A stretch of DNA of 35,035 nucleotides from Nanobdellati archaeon. GTDB lineage: Archaea; B1Sed10-29; JAGVWA01. The DNA lies in assembly GCA_018304505.1 (NCBI GenBank), contig JAGVWA010000015.1, forward strand, positions 1 through 35,035, written 5' to 3'. The notes beneath the pieces were generated by a model that was given only the letters and a program-made list of their open reading frames with translations, was not told the origin of the DNA and did no database searches. Positions 9,008 through 17,696 of this stretch are shown piece by piece (positions within the stretch are counted from its first letter, which is position 1; the number at the start of each line of letters is the position of its first letter). Both the position numbers and the translations under genes were made by a program.

Positions 9008-10924
9008 TTATGGGCGCACGATTTTCTTTATGATCCCAATGAGCTGGTTTTTCTTTGGAGATTTTTTTAAGGCGATTTCAAGCACGTCAATGATGTCCTT
9101 TGCAGGCACGATTTTGATTTTCTTTAACTTGTCTTTATCAATTACAATGTCGTTCTTGTTGGCCTCTGGCACGATAATGGTTCTTATCCCGGATGTGATT
9201 GCAGCCTCGGTTTTCGCTGTCACGCCGCCGACAGGCAGCACCTCTCCTTTGATTGATATTGATCCTGTCATTGCCACTGATTGGTCTATCGGAATTCGCT
9301 CTAGGGCGGAGATGACTGCAGTCGCGATGCTGACCGCAGCTGAATCACCTTCAACACCCTCGTGAGTCTGCAGGAACTGAATATGTATATCGTGATTGGC
9401 GATGGCCTTACCTTTGTATTTCTTGATTATCGCTGACACGTTCTGCACAGCTTCCTTGGCAATCTCGCCGAGTTTGCCGGTTGCGATGGTCTTGCCGCGG
9501 TTGGTTTCCTGCGCTGGACTGACCTCGGCTTCTATTGGCAGCATGATGCCCCCGCCAAGCGCGCCGAGGACAGCTAGTCCATTGACGCGCCCGGAAATAT
9601 AGCCCGTGGTTTTAATGACTTCGTATTCCCGTTTGTAGTCGATGGTCTTGTCTGCAAGCTGCTGTTCCAATGTTTTGGCAGATGCCTGGGCTTGCTCAGC
9701 ATGTTTTTTCTCAACCACGTTTGAATTTTCGAGGCGGGCTATGTCGCCGGCAGCCCTGATGAAGCCCCCAAGGTCGCGCAGCTTCAGCGTCAGTTTGTGT
9801 TTCCTTCCCGCGCGCTTGCGGGCTTCCTGTGTAATGAATTCGACCGCGGCATCCGTGAAGTGTGAAATCTTACCGTCCTTTTTCACTTCCTGTGCAACGA
9901 ACTGCGCCATCTTTTCGCGGTTTTCTTTTGAGTCATCAAAGACGTCGTTCAGATATATTTCGTATCCGTACCCCCTGATTCGCGACCGCAATGCGGGGTG
10001 CATCTTTTCAAGGTCGACCATGTTTCCACTTGCAACGAGGAGGAAATCGCATGGTACGGGCTCTGTTCTAACCATGGCGCCGGAGCTCATCTCACTTTGT
10101 CCGGTTATGCCATACTTTTTTTCCTGCATTGCTGTAAGGAGTTCTTGTTGTGATTTGGGGCTCAGGGTGGCGATTTCGTCTATGAAGAGGACGCCTTTGT
10201 TTGCCCTGTGAATGAAGCCCGGCTCTACGCGCAGGTGTGGCGGGGTTCCGAGGCCGCCACTTTGATAGGGATCGTGCCTAATATCGCCAAGCAGCGCCCC
10301 TGCCCGTGCCCCGGTGGCGTCGATGAACGGCGCTTTTTCCTTTTTGTTATTGTCTATCAGCAACTTAGGAACCTGGTTTTCTTCTCCACCGCCGAATCTG
10401 AGCTGTTGCATTCCCTGCGAGAACGATGACGCGAAAAGCAGTACAGCCATGAAGAAGCCGCTTGTTATTATGAACGCCGCCAAAATGACATCTGAGAAGA
10501 GCTTGAAATGCAGCGCTAGGGCTATCGATAGTGCGAAAACGAGGCTGATGAGTAAGAAGGCGTTTGCCCCCGGACGCATTGCGTCGAGGTTTTTCTGGAA
10601 GCCCTTTTTCTTTTCCTTCTCGAGTTCCTTTTTCCCTTCTCCGGCGTTCAGGATTTTGATTTTTGGGTTGTTCTTGTCGGTTTCGTTCGCGTACACAAGG
10701 ATGTCTTCTAGTTTTTCAGTTGGCAGCAACTCTGCCATGGCCTGCGCCAAAAGGGACTTGCCAACGCCCGGCTCGCCAATTAGTAGGACGTTGCGTTTCT
10801 GCTTCGCGGCTTTTTTAATCAATTCGACTGCCTGGTCTTGCCCGAGCACTTGGTCGCTAAGGTGTTCAGGCACCTTGATTTCTTCAGTGGATTTGAATTC
10901 ATGGGGGGCGGTTGGTTTTGCCAT
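9008..10924 (-). CDS. lonB: ATP-dependent membrane protease LonB
   Basis: Walker [19 protein letters not shown] insertion, Walker [12 protein letters not shown], Lon Ser-Lys protease domain [20 protein letters not shown]...[14 protein letters not shown]. Confidence 0.95.
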   Translation of the reverse strand: MAKPTAPHEFKSTEEIKVPEHLSDQVLGQDQAVELIKKAAKQKRNVLLIGEPGVGKSLLAQAMAELLPTEKLEDILVYANETDKNNPKIKILNAGEGKKELEKEKKKGFQKNLDAMRPGANAFLLISLVFALSIALALHFKLFSDVILAAFIITSGFFMAVLLFASSFSQGMQQLRFGGGEENQVPKLLIDNNKKEKAPFIDATGARAGALLGDIRHDPYQSGGLGTPPHLRVEPGFIHRANKGVLFIDEIATLSPKSQQELLTAMQEKKYGITGQSEMSSGAMVRTEPVPCDFLLVASGNMVDLEKMHPALRSRIRGYGYEIYLNDVFDDSKENREKMAQFVAQEVKKDGKISHFTDAAVEFITQEARKRAGRKHKLTLKLRDLGGFIRAAGDIARLENSNVVEKKHAEQAQASAKTLEQQLADKTIDYKREYEVIKTTGYISGRVNGLAVLGALGGGIMLPIEAEVSPAQETNRGKTIATGKLGEIAKEAVQNVSAIIKKYKGKAIANHDIHIQFLQTHEGVEGDSAAVSIATAVISALERIPIDQSVAMTGSISIKGEVLPVGGVTAKTEAAITSGIRTIIVPEANKNDIVIDKDKLKKIKIVPAKDIIDVLEIALKKSPKKNQLIGIIKKIVRP

Positions 10925-11017
10925 GTTATCTGGGTTATTTGTGTGTCACAGTATTAATATAGTTACTTATCAAAAACGCATTGAAAATGCACGTCTCTCG
11001 TCGATGGGCAGGCGAAA

Positions 11018-11030
11018 GGCTTATATATCA
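11018..11030 (+). promoter_or_regulatory. Archaeal BRE/TATA-like promoter (gcttatatatc)
   Basis: cgaaaggcttatatatca lies about 35-40 nt upstream of the small ORF start. Confidence 0.5.
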
Positions 11031-11066
11031 ATATTGCAATAACTATTGTGGCATTGAGTGGGTTTT

Positions 11067-11363
11067 ATGTGGGATGCACGGACTTCGGATTTGGACAGTA
11101 CGGCGTATGTGGAATTGCCGAGAAGGGGCGGTAGAGTCCTTACGCTACGAAAGAGATTTGGTGAGGAAACAAAACGGCCGCACTGGGAAAAACGCGTGGG
11201 AACACTAGGAGACAGGCAGTTTGGCGTGGATGGCAACGAGACAACAGAAGGATACACGCGCGTGTTAGATCCCTGCCTGACGCGCAAAGCTAATGATTTA
11301 TATGCCACTGCTGAACTAGAGGTTGCATTGGATATCCTAGATGGTGGAATCAAATTAGAGTGA
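11067..11363 (+). CDS. Hypothetical small protein (about 98 aa from ATG)
   Basis: ORF preceded by a good BRE/TATA-like element; possible alternative GTG start at 11058. No family recognised. Confidence 0.5.
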   Translation: MWDARTSDLDSTAYVELPRRGGRVLTLRKRFGEETKRPHWEKRVGTLGDRQFGVDGNETTEGYTRVLDPCLTRKANDLYATAELEVALDILDGGIKLE

Positions 11364-11380
11364 CGGCTGCCTGGAATAAT

Positions 11381-12232
11381 TTATTGCGGTCTGGGTTTTC
11401 TTTTTATTGAAAGTTGTGCGCGCCTTGCAGCTTCTGCTTGAGAGGCTGTTTCATACAATCTTAGTGTGTTGTTGTACTTGGCTGTAAGTTGGCGTATCTG
11501 ACTGCTGTACCGTGCTTCAACCGCCTGTTTTTCCGTTTCTGTTAGAGTTACGTCATAACGCAATGTTGAGTTTCGTTGATCTATAAGTGCGTTTATGTTG
11601 CTGCTTAGTTTTTCGAGCCTTCGTTTCACACTTGGCGGAATTGCTGATGCCCTGAGATTAATTACTCCTGTTATTGTTTTTGGTTTGAAAATTCTGTCAA
11701 AGAGGCTAGGTTTAACTACAGGCCCTTGTGGTGGCTGGATTCTTGGAATTCCTTGTGCCGTGATTTCTGGTCTTACTGGTAGTCTTCGTATGCGCTCTGG
11801 AGGAATTTGTATTCTGGCTGGTCCGCGGGGGGTTGGGATGCGTTTTTCTTGTCCAAAAATCGTTAGTCCTAAGTCTTTCATTTGTGTGTCTGTTGGTGTC
11901 GGTCGTGGGGTTGCTATTGCTGTTGGTCTTGGCGTTGCTGGCCCTGCTGTTGGTCTTGGCTGCCCGGCTTGCGGTTTTGGTGTTTCTGGTTTCGGTTCTG
12001 GTTTTGAGGGGCCTGTTTTTTCTTCTTCTGCTTTGGTTCTAATGTGGCGTATTGCGCCAAGGGGTGCGGCCCCCGGGATGCGTTGCGCTGCCTGTGTGAG
12101 TTGTTGTCGTTGTGCTTGTGCTCTTGCGCGCTCTGCTTTTTCACGCTTTTCTTCTAGGAATGTGGTGTAGCTGCCGTAGTGCGAGCCTCTTTTTCGTCTC
12201 GCTTTTTCGAGTGATGCCCTGTTGACTGCCAT
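11381..12232 (-). CDS. Hypothetical proline-rich, probably disordered protein with basic ends
   Basis: PKPETPKPQAGQPRPTAGPATPRPTAIATPRPTPT low-complexity core; coding with its own upstream region. Confidence 0.65.
   Translation of the reverse strand: MAVNRASLEKARRKRGSHYGSYTTFLEEKREKAERARAQAQRQQLTQAAQRIPGAAPLGAIRHIRTKAEEEKTGPSKPEPKPETPKPQAGQPRPTAGPATPRPTAIATPRPTPTDTQMKDLGLTIFGQEKRIPTPRGPARIQIPPERIRRLPVRPEITAQGIPRIQPPQGPVVKPSLFDRIFKPKTITGVINLRASAIPPSVKRRLEKLSSNINALIDQRNSTLRYDVTLTETEKQAVEARYSSQIRQLTAKYNNTLRLYETASQAEAARRAQLSIKRKPRPQ
11919..11960. repeat. 27-bp-period in-frame repeat encoding (T)PRPTA motifs
   Basis: gctgttggtcttggc occurs at 11919-11933 and 11946-11960, spaced exactly 27 bp (9 codons). 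Confidence 0.85.
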
Positions 12233-12284
12233 TGCAATAATTACTACCAGATTGTATATATACTTGGCGCTGCGAAAATACTAT

Positions 12285-13184
12285 ATGAGGGTAACATTTC
12301 TGGGAACAAGCAGTGCAGTCCCAACCCGGGACAGGAGTTTGTCAGCCGTGCATTTCAAGTACCGCGGCACCGATTTTCTGTTCGACTGCGGTGAAGGCAC
12401 GCAACGTCAATTTACACACGCGGGAATTTCGCCGCACAAACTGGACGCTGTGTTTATTTCGCACGAGCACGCGGATCACATGCTGGGCCTCGCTGGCTTA
12501 ATACAGACGCTGAACATGCAAAATCGACAGCAGGAGCTCAAGGTTTATGGGCCAATCGGCATCAAGAGATACGTCGATTTTTTCAAAACGCTCGGGGGCC
12601 TCAAGTTGGTGTATCCGGTAACGGCTATCGAAATAAACGGCCCGGGCAAGGTTTTCGAGAACCTTGACGTAGAAGTGCACGCCTTTCCTGTAAATCATGT
12701 GACGGAATGCTATGCCTTCAAGGTAGTTGAGAAAGTCGAGGCAAATCTTGACAAGGCAAAGCTGAAAAAGCTGGGGCTGCTGGACAGCCCTGCAAACAGG
12801 CAGTTAAAGGAAAAAGGCGAGATAGAATGGCAGGGCAAGATGATTAAATTGGAAGACATCAGCAAGCCGTTGAAAAAACCGCTGCAGGTCGCTTATGTAA
12901 TTGACTCAAGGTTCGACGAGTCCATTATTCGCAATGTCGAGGGGGTTGACTTGCTCGTTATTGAGGCAACGTTCGCCGAAAAAGAAAGAGAGAGCGCAAA
13001 ACTCGGGGGGCACATGACTGCAAGGGAGGCGGCCACCATTGCAAAGCGCGCCAAGGCAAAGCGGTTGGCATTGACGCATTTCAGCTCCAGGTACTCCGAT
13101 GACATGAGCATCTTGAAACGGGAAGCTGGAGAAGTATTTAAAAAACCGGTGTTCGCAGAAGACTTCATGACGATTGAGGTATAA
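12285..13184 (+). CDS. rnz: Ribonuclease Z
   Basis: MRVTFLGTSSAVPTRDRSLSA...FDCGEGTQRQF...FISHEHADHMLGLAGL; HFSSRYSD near C-terminus. ATG at 12285 fits better than the track start at 12222. Confidence 0.95.
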   Translation: MRVTFLGTSSAVPTRDRSLSAVHFKYRGTDFLFDCGEGTQRQFTHAGISPHKLDAVFISHEHADHMLGLAGLIQTLNMQNRQQELKVYGPIGIKRYVDFFKTLGGLKLVYPVTAIEINGPGKVFENLDVEVHAFPVNHVTECYAFKVVEKVEANLDKAKLKKLGLLDSPANRQLKEKGEIEWQGKMIKLEDISKPLKKPLQVAYVIDSRFDESIIRNVEGVDLLVIEATFAEKERESAKLGGHMTAREAATIAKRAKAKRLALTHFSSRYSDDMSILKREAGEVFKKPVFAEDFMTIEV

Positions 13185-13263
13185 TTAAACAAAGGTTAAA
13201 TAAGCGGACTAAATAAGCAGAGTAAACAAGCAGATAAAAAAAACAGAAATTAAATAAACAAAG
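13182..13263 (+). repeat. Degenerate 13-bp tandem repeat array (consensus TAAATAAGCAGAN)
   Basis: taaataagcggac / taaataagcagag / taaacaagcagat, then aaaaaaaacagaaat / taaataaacaaag, starting at the rnz stop codon. Confidence 0.8.
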
Positions 13264-13271
13264 ATGGTTTT

Positions 13272-14096
13272 ATGGAATTGATGAAGCGGCTCGCAATCGG
13301 AATCCTGATCGCAGTTCTGTTTACCCAACTTGCCTATGCGAAAGAGCTCACTAACCGCAACATCAACATGCACATTTCAAGTCAAGGCACAGCAACGGTT
13401 GTTGAGGAATTTGTAATAGCGCTTTCGCCCCAGGACAGCCGCGAGGTAGACCCGCTGATAGAAAAAGGCACAAGCGACATATACACGTGGAACAAATTCT
13501 TCTCGGTCATCCGGCGCAATGTTCTCGGTGAATACAGGGAGCTTTCGGTGGTGGCAAAAAAGGATACCCAGGGCTTTGCCAGGATAAGCTTAGGGTACAA
13601 GATAGATAACCTTCCGGTGAGAATTTCAGAAGAAGGGCGGATAATAACAAAAGCCATATCGCCGAGAAGCTTCGCGTTTTTTGACTCAAATGGTGAAGTG
13701 TTCACGTTACCATCAGACGCAACCATACAGATACAAATCGAAGACCAGAGACAATCGCGCGAAAGGCAAAGGATAGAAGAGTTCTTTGCAGCGAAGCCGG
13801 CCGGCGCTTTCCTGGGCCCGTACTCAAGCGAAAACACGGTCCTCTTTATCGTCAAGGGGCCGCTCGTCACCAAGGACTTCCTTGTTCTGTGGAAAGAAGA
13901 GCAATCAATTGGCCAGAGCTTTTCAACATCCCGGATTCTGGAATCAGCTTACCGCAACCTACGCAGCAGCCCGATTTACACATTGGCGGTCATGATAATA
14001 CTCGGCTTGCTTGTCATTTACAGGAAGCAGGCGCTCGCGGTAATTGCAGAGAGTTTCTCGGAAGAAGAAATCGAGATGCCAAAGCGCGAATTGTAG
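13272..14096 (+). CDS. Hypothetical secreted/membrane-anchored protein
   Basis: N-terminal signal sequence (MKRLAIGILIAVLFTQLAYA), C-terminal TM (IYTLAVMIILGLLVIY) and acidic/basic tail. Confidence 0.75.
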   Translation: MELMKRLAIGILIAVLFTQLAYAKELTNRNINMHISSQGTATVVEEFVIALSPQDSREVDPLIEKGTSDIYTWNKFFSVIRRNVLGEYRELSVVAKKDTQGFARISLGYKIDNLPVRISEEGRIITKAISPRSFAFFDSNGEVFTLPSDATIQIQIEDQRQSRERQRIEEFFAAKPAGAFLGPYSSENTVLFIVKGPLVTKDFLVLWKEEQSIGQSFSTSRILESAYRNLRSSPIYTLAVMIILGLLVIYRKQALAVIAESFSEEEIEMPKREL

Positions 14097-14112
14097 TGGC
14101 TATCCCCTAGGG

Positions 14113-14517
14113 CTATTGTTTTTTGAATGTGCGCTTCTGCCTGATTTCGCCCCTCGTGACGCCTTCGAACTTCACGCCCAGGTGCGCTGCGAGATTCTGC
14201 AATGTAAAGTCGTCTGTAATCAGTATGGTTTCAGCATCGCGTTTTTTCTGATCTAGGGCTAGGGCCATCAGTGCCTTGTCAGTGTTGCTCAGCTGTTTGC
14301 CGGACCCGACCTCGCGCGCCTTGTCCTCTGCCAATTTAAGCGACTCTTTTGACGCCATGAAAACCCGCAGGCGCTTAAGGTTCATGGCCATATCAACCAT
14401 CAGCCGGGACTTGAAGTCCTTAATCTCATCAATGGCTTCCTGCACAGTGACGCATTCACAATCATCTTTGTACGCATTTGAATTTATGATGGCGCTTGCA
14501 TCAAGTACCCTAATCAT
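14113..14517 (-). CDS. Nob1-like PIN-domain endoribonuclease lacking a zinc ribbon
   Basis: MIRVLDASAIINS...TVQEAIDEIKDFKSRLMVD...LSNTDKALMALAL...TILITDDFTLQNLAAHLGVKFEGVTRGEI; no CxxC pair before the stop. Confidence 0.75.
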   Translation of the reverse strand: MIRVLDASAIINSNAYKDDCECVTVQEAIDEIKDFKSRLMVDMAMNLKRLRVFMASKESLKLAEDKAREVGSGKQLSNTDKALMALALDQKKRDAETILITDDFTLQNLAAHLGVKFEGVTRGEIRQKRTFKKQ

Positions 14518-14573
14518 AAGTATTTTTAATACCAAACACAATAAATAGCCAACTGATAATAACCACTGATCCT

Positions 14574-16055
14574 ATGCATGACAACGAGAAGCAAGTGATC
14601 ACTTCTTTGGAAAAAAAGAAAAAACAGTCACTTGAAGAATTGATAGAAAGCACAAAGCTGAACAGGGACGCTGTTAGCACCGCGCTTGCGAATCTCGCGG
14701 ACCAAGCCTACGTCAGCATAGAGGAAAAAACATCTGAGGAACTCGTACTGACATCTGAAGGATCGATGTACGCAAACCAAGGGTTACCAGAACGCCAGGC
14801 CCTTGACCTCCTCGCCAAGACAAAAGAAATCGCAATGAATGACTTCAAGAGCAAAATAGACAACGATGCCATTGCACTCACGTGGCTGAGAAAAGCGGGA
14901 TACGTAGACATCAAAGATGGCAAGGTTTCGCTCAATGCAGTTGGGCAGAAAGCTTCAAAGGAAAAGCTGGCGCATGAGCAGGTCCTCAGCGCCGTTATGG
15001 GCAAAAAACCGCTGCCTGAAAAACTCGCGACAGAAGCAGCTGAAATCATCAAGCGAAGGCTCGCAGAAGTTAAGACGCAAAAGCACGTTACCGCATCAAT
15101 AACAAAGCAAGGCCTCGAATTAGTAAAGAGGGGCATCTCTGTAGAAAAAGAAGTTGGGCAGCTGACGCCGCAGATGGTTGTAACAGGCGACTGGAAAAAT
15201 CACAAGTTCAGGATTTATGACGTAAGCGCATCAGCCAAGCCGATTTATCCAGGCAGGCGCCACTTTTTGAATCAGGCCATTGAGTACGTGAGGAAAATCT
15301 GGCTGGAAATGGGCTTCAAGGAAATGCAGGGTCCATTGATCCAGAGCAGCTTCTGGAACTTCGATGCCCTTTTTACGCCGCAATCGCACCCCGCGAGGGA
15401 AATGCACGACACGCTTTTTCTGGACGCAAAGAAAATGAATCTGCCAGAGCTCGGCCTTGTTAAAAGGGTTAGGGAAGCGCACGAAATCGGCACCAGGGAC
15501 AGTTTGGGCTGGAGCTATATTTGGGATCAGGAAGAAGCCAAAAAACCGGTACTACGGACGCACACAACAGCACTGTCTGCTCAGACGCTGGCTCGGCTAA
15601 GAAAAGAGGAATGGCCCGCAAAGTACTTTGCCTTGGGTCGCGTGTTTAGAAATGAAACGGTCGACTGGACGCACTTATTCGAATTTGACCAGGTAGAAGG
15701 AATTGTTGTTGACGAAAACGCGAACTTCAAGCACCTCCTCGGCTACCTAAAGGAATTCTACAGCAAGATGGGTTACAACAACATCCGCATCAGGCCAGCG
15801 TTTTTTCCCTATACTGAAATGAGCCTTGAAGTTGATGTGTACAGCCCGAAAAAACAGGGGTACATCGAGCTCGGGGGCGCGGGCATATTCAGGCCAGAGG
15901 TTGTAGAACCCCTGTTGGGCGAAGACGTCCCCGTGCTTGCATGGGGCCAGGGCTTTGGCAGGATAATAATGGAGTATTATCAGATGAATGACCTGCGCGA
16001 GCAGAACAAAAACGATGTGCAGAAGCTACGTGAATTAAGACAGTGGATGATGTAA
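14574..16055 (+). CDS. pheS: Phenylalanyl-tRNA synthetase alpha subunit
   Basis: Archaeal/eukaryal-type N-terminal winged-helix region; class II core GFKEMQGPLIQSSFWNFDALFTPQSHPAREMHDTLFL...HTTALSAQTLARL...GLGGAGIFRPEV-type motif. Confidence 0.96.
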   Translation: MHDNEKQVITSLEKKKKQSLEELIESTKLNRDAVSTALANLADQAYVSIEEKTSEELVLTSEGSMYANQGLPERQALDLLAKTKEIAMNDFKSKIDNDAIALTWLRKAGYVDIKDGKVSLNAVGQKASKEKLAHEQVLSAVMGKKPLPEKLATEAAEIIKRRLAEVKTQKHVTASITKQGLELVKRGISVEKEVGQLTPQMVVTGDWKNHKFRIYDVSASAKPIYPGRRHFLNQAIEYVRKIWLEMGFKEMQGPLIQSSFWNFDALFTPQSHPAREMHDTLFLDAKKMNLPELGLVKRVREAHEIGTRDSLGWSYIWDQEEAKKPVLRTHTTALSAQTLARLRKEEWPAKYFALGRVFRNETVDWTHLFEFDQVEGIVVDENANFKHLLGYLKEFYSKMGYNNIRIRPAFFPYTEMSLEVDVYSPKKQGYIELGGAGIFRPEVVEPLLGEDVPVLAWGQGFGRIIMEYYQMNDLREQNKNDVQKLRELRQWMM

Positions 16056-17660
16056 ATGCCGACGGTGAACTTAGACAAAAAAAGATTCTTGAAATACCTC
16101 GACAGGGACTATGATGACGAGTTCCTGAAAGAGAGAATCGCAATGCTCGGCACCGACCTCGACAGCATAACAGAAACCGAAATCATTGTTGAGGCATTCC
16201 CGAACAGGCCAGATTTGTTGAGTGAGGCGGGAATGGCGCGCGCGCTAAGGGGTTTCATCGGCATTGAAACTGGTCTGCCTGCATACGATATTAAAAAAGG
16301 CAATTGGAAGGTCTCCGTTGACCACAAGGTAAAGAAAATCCGGGAGCATGCTGTCTGTGCTGTGGCGAAAAACGTAAACATAGATAGCGCCTATCTTAAG
16401 TCGCTGATGCAGATTCAGGAAAAGCTGCACGTAACGCACAGCAGGAACCGGAAGATGGCGAGCATTGGAATGTACGACTTGGACACCATAAAGTTTCCAA
16501 TAAAATACACGACGGTGCAGCACGATTTCAAGTTCACGCCGCTTGAGGCTACGAAGGAAATGACGGTAAAGCAGATTTTGAAAGAGCACCCCAAGGGCAA
16601 GGACTACGCGCACCTGCTAGTCGGGGATGAGTACCCAATGTGGATAGACGCACAGGGGCAGGTGTTGTCGATGCCGCCCATAATCAACTCGGCCGAGACC
16701 GCGATAACGGAGAAAACAAAGAACTTATTTATCGATGTAACTGGGCTTGACGGGAAGGTCGTGGATCAGGCAATGAGCATCATTGTCGCGCTGTTGCATG
16801 ACCACGGCGCCACGATTGAGCAAGTCAACATCAATGGCGCGATAACGCCTAACATGGCGCCGTGGGAAATGAAGTTTGATTACAAATACATAAACAAGTT
16901 CCTGGGTCTTGATTTAACCGACAAGGAAATCAAAAAACACCTAGAGCGCATGCGAATCGGTGTACGGGGCGACATGGCCGTGGTGCCGGCATACAGAACC
17001 GACATTCTCCACCCGCGGGACCTGATGGAGGAAGTCGCCATCAGTTACGGATATGAAAATTTCGAAGCCGAGATTCCGAACGTGTCCACTGTCGGCGAAG
17101 AGCAACCAGCTACGGTGTTTCAGCGGAAACTCGCAGAGGCGTGTGTCGGTCTTGGCTTGCTTGAATGCCTGTCGTTTCACTTATCGAATGAGGGCGTGCT
17201 GATTGAAAAAATGGATCGGGAGCCGAGGCCGCTGCTGAAGGTGACTAATCCTGTGAACAAGGATTATGACACAATCCGCGATTTGCTGATGCCCGGCCTG
17301 CTCAAGGTTTTGTCAGAAAACAAACATCATGAATTGCCGCAAAAGCTTTTTGAGCAGGGCACTGTTGTTGATGAAAAGATGAACGAAGTAACATCGCTTG
17401 CAATTGTTTCATCGCATGCTACTGCGGGTTACGATGAAGCACGCTCAATGGTCGAGGCCATCTTTAGGTCGCTTGGAAAACCAGTGGCATTTACGCAGGA
17501 CACAAAGCCATATTTCATGCCAGGAAGGACGGCGCAGATCGCCTACCAGGGAGAGCACATTGGATACTGCGGAGAAATCCATCCGAAGGTGCTGAACAAC
17601 TTCGGCCTGGAAAATCCAGCAATCGGCATCGAGTTCAACGTTGATCGACTTTTGAAGTAA
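16056..17660 (+). CDS. pheT: Phenylalanyl-tRNA synthetase beta subunit
   Basis: MPTVNLDKKRFLKYL...EAFPNRPDLLSEAGMARALRGF...HPRDLMEEVAISYGYENFEAEIP; directly follows pheS. Confidence 0.96.
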   Translation: MPTVNLDKKRFLKYLDRDYDDEFLKERIAMLGTDLDSITETEIIVEAFPNRPDLLSEAGMARALRGFIGIETGLPAYDIKKGNWKVSVDHKVKKIREHAVCAVAKNVNIDSAYLKSLMQIQEKLHVTHSRNRKMASIGMYDLDTIKFPIKYTTVQHDFKFTPLEATKEMTVKQILKEHPKGKDYAHLLVGDEYPMWIDAQGQVLSMPPIINSAETAITEKTKNLFIDVTGLDGKVVDQAMSIIVALLHDHGATIEQVNINGAITPNMAPWEMKFDYKYINKFLGLDLTDKEIKKHLERMRIGVRGDMAVVPAYRTDILHPRDLMEEVAISYGYENFEAEIPNVSTVGEEQPATVFQRKLAEACVGLGLLECLSFHLSNEGVLIEKMDREPRPLLKVTNPVNKDYDTIRDLLMPGLLKVLSENKHHELPQKLFEQGTVVDEKMNEVTSLAIVSSHATAGYDEARSMVEAIFRSLGKPVAFTQDTKPYFMPGRTAQIAYQGEHIGYCGEIHPKVLNNFGLENPAIGIEFNVDRLLK

Positions 17661-17696
17661 ACGCGTAAAACAAAACAGGTATGTGGGGACGATAAA

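Noticed and set aside
11021-11353. Minus-strand 110-aa ORF
   Set aside because: Opposite the small plus-strand ORF, which has the better promoter context.
11595-12170. Plus-strand 191-aa Gly/Val-rich ORF
   Set aside because: Mirror of the Pro-rich coding repeats on the minus strand.
14708-15136. Minus-strand 142-aa ORF inside pheS
   Set aside because: Antisense shadow of a conserved essential gene.
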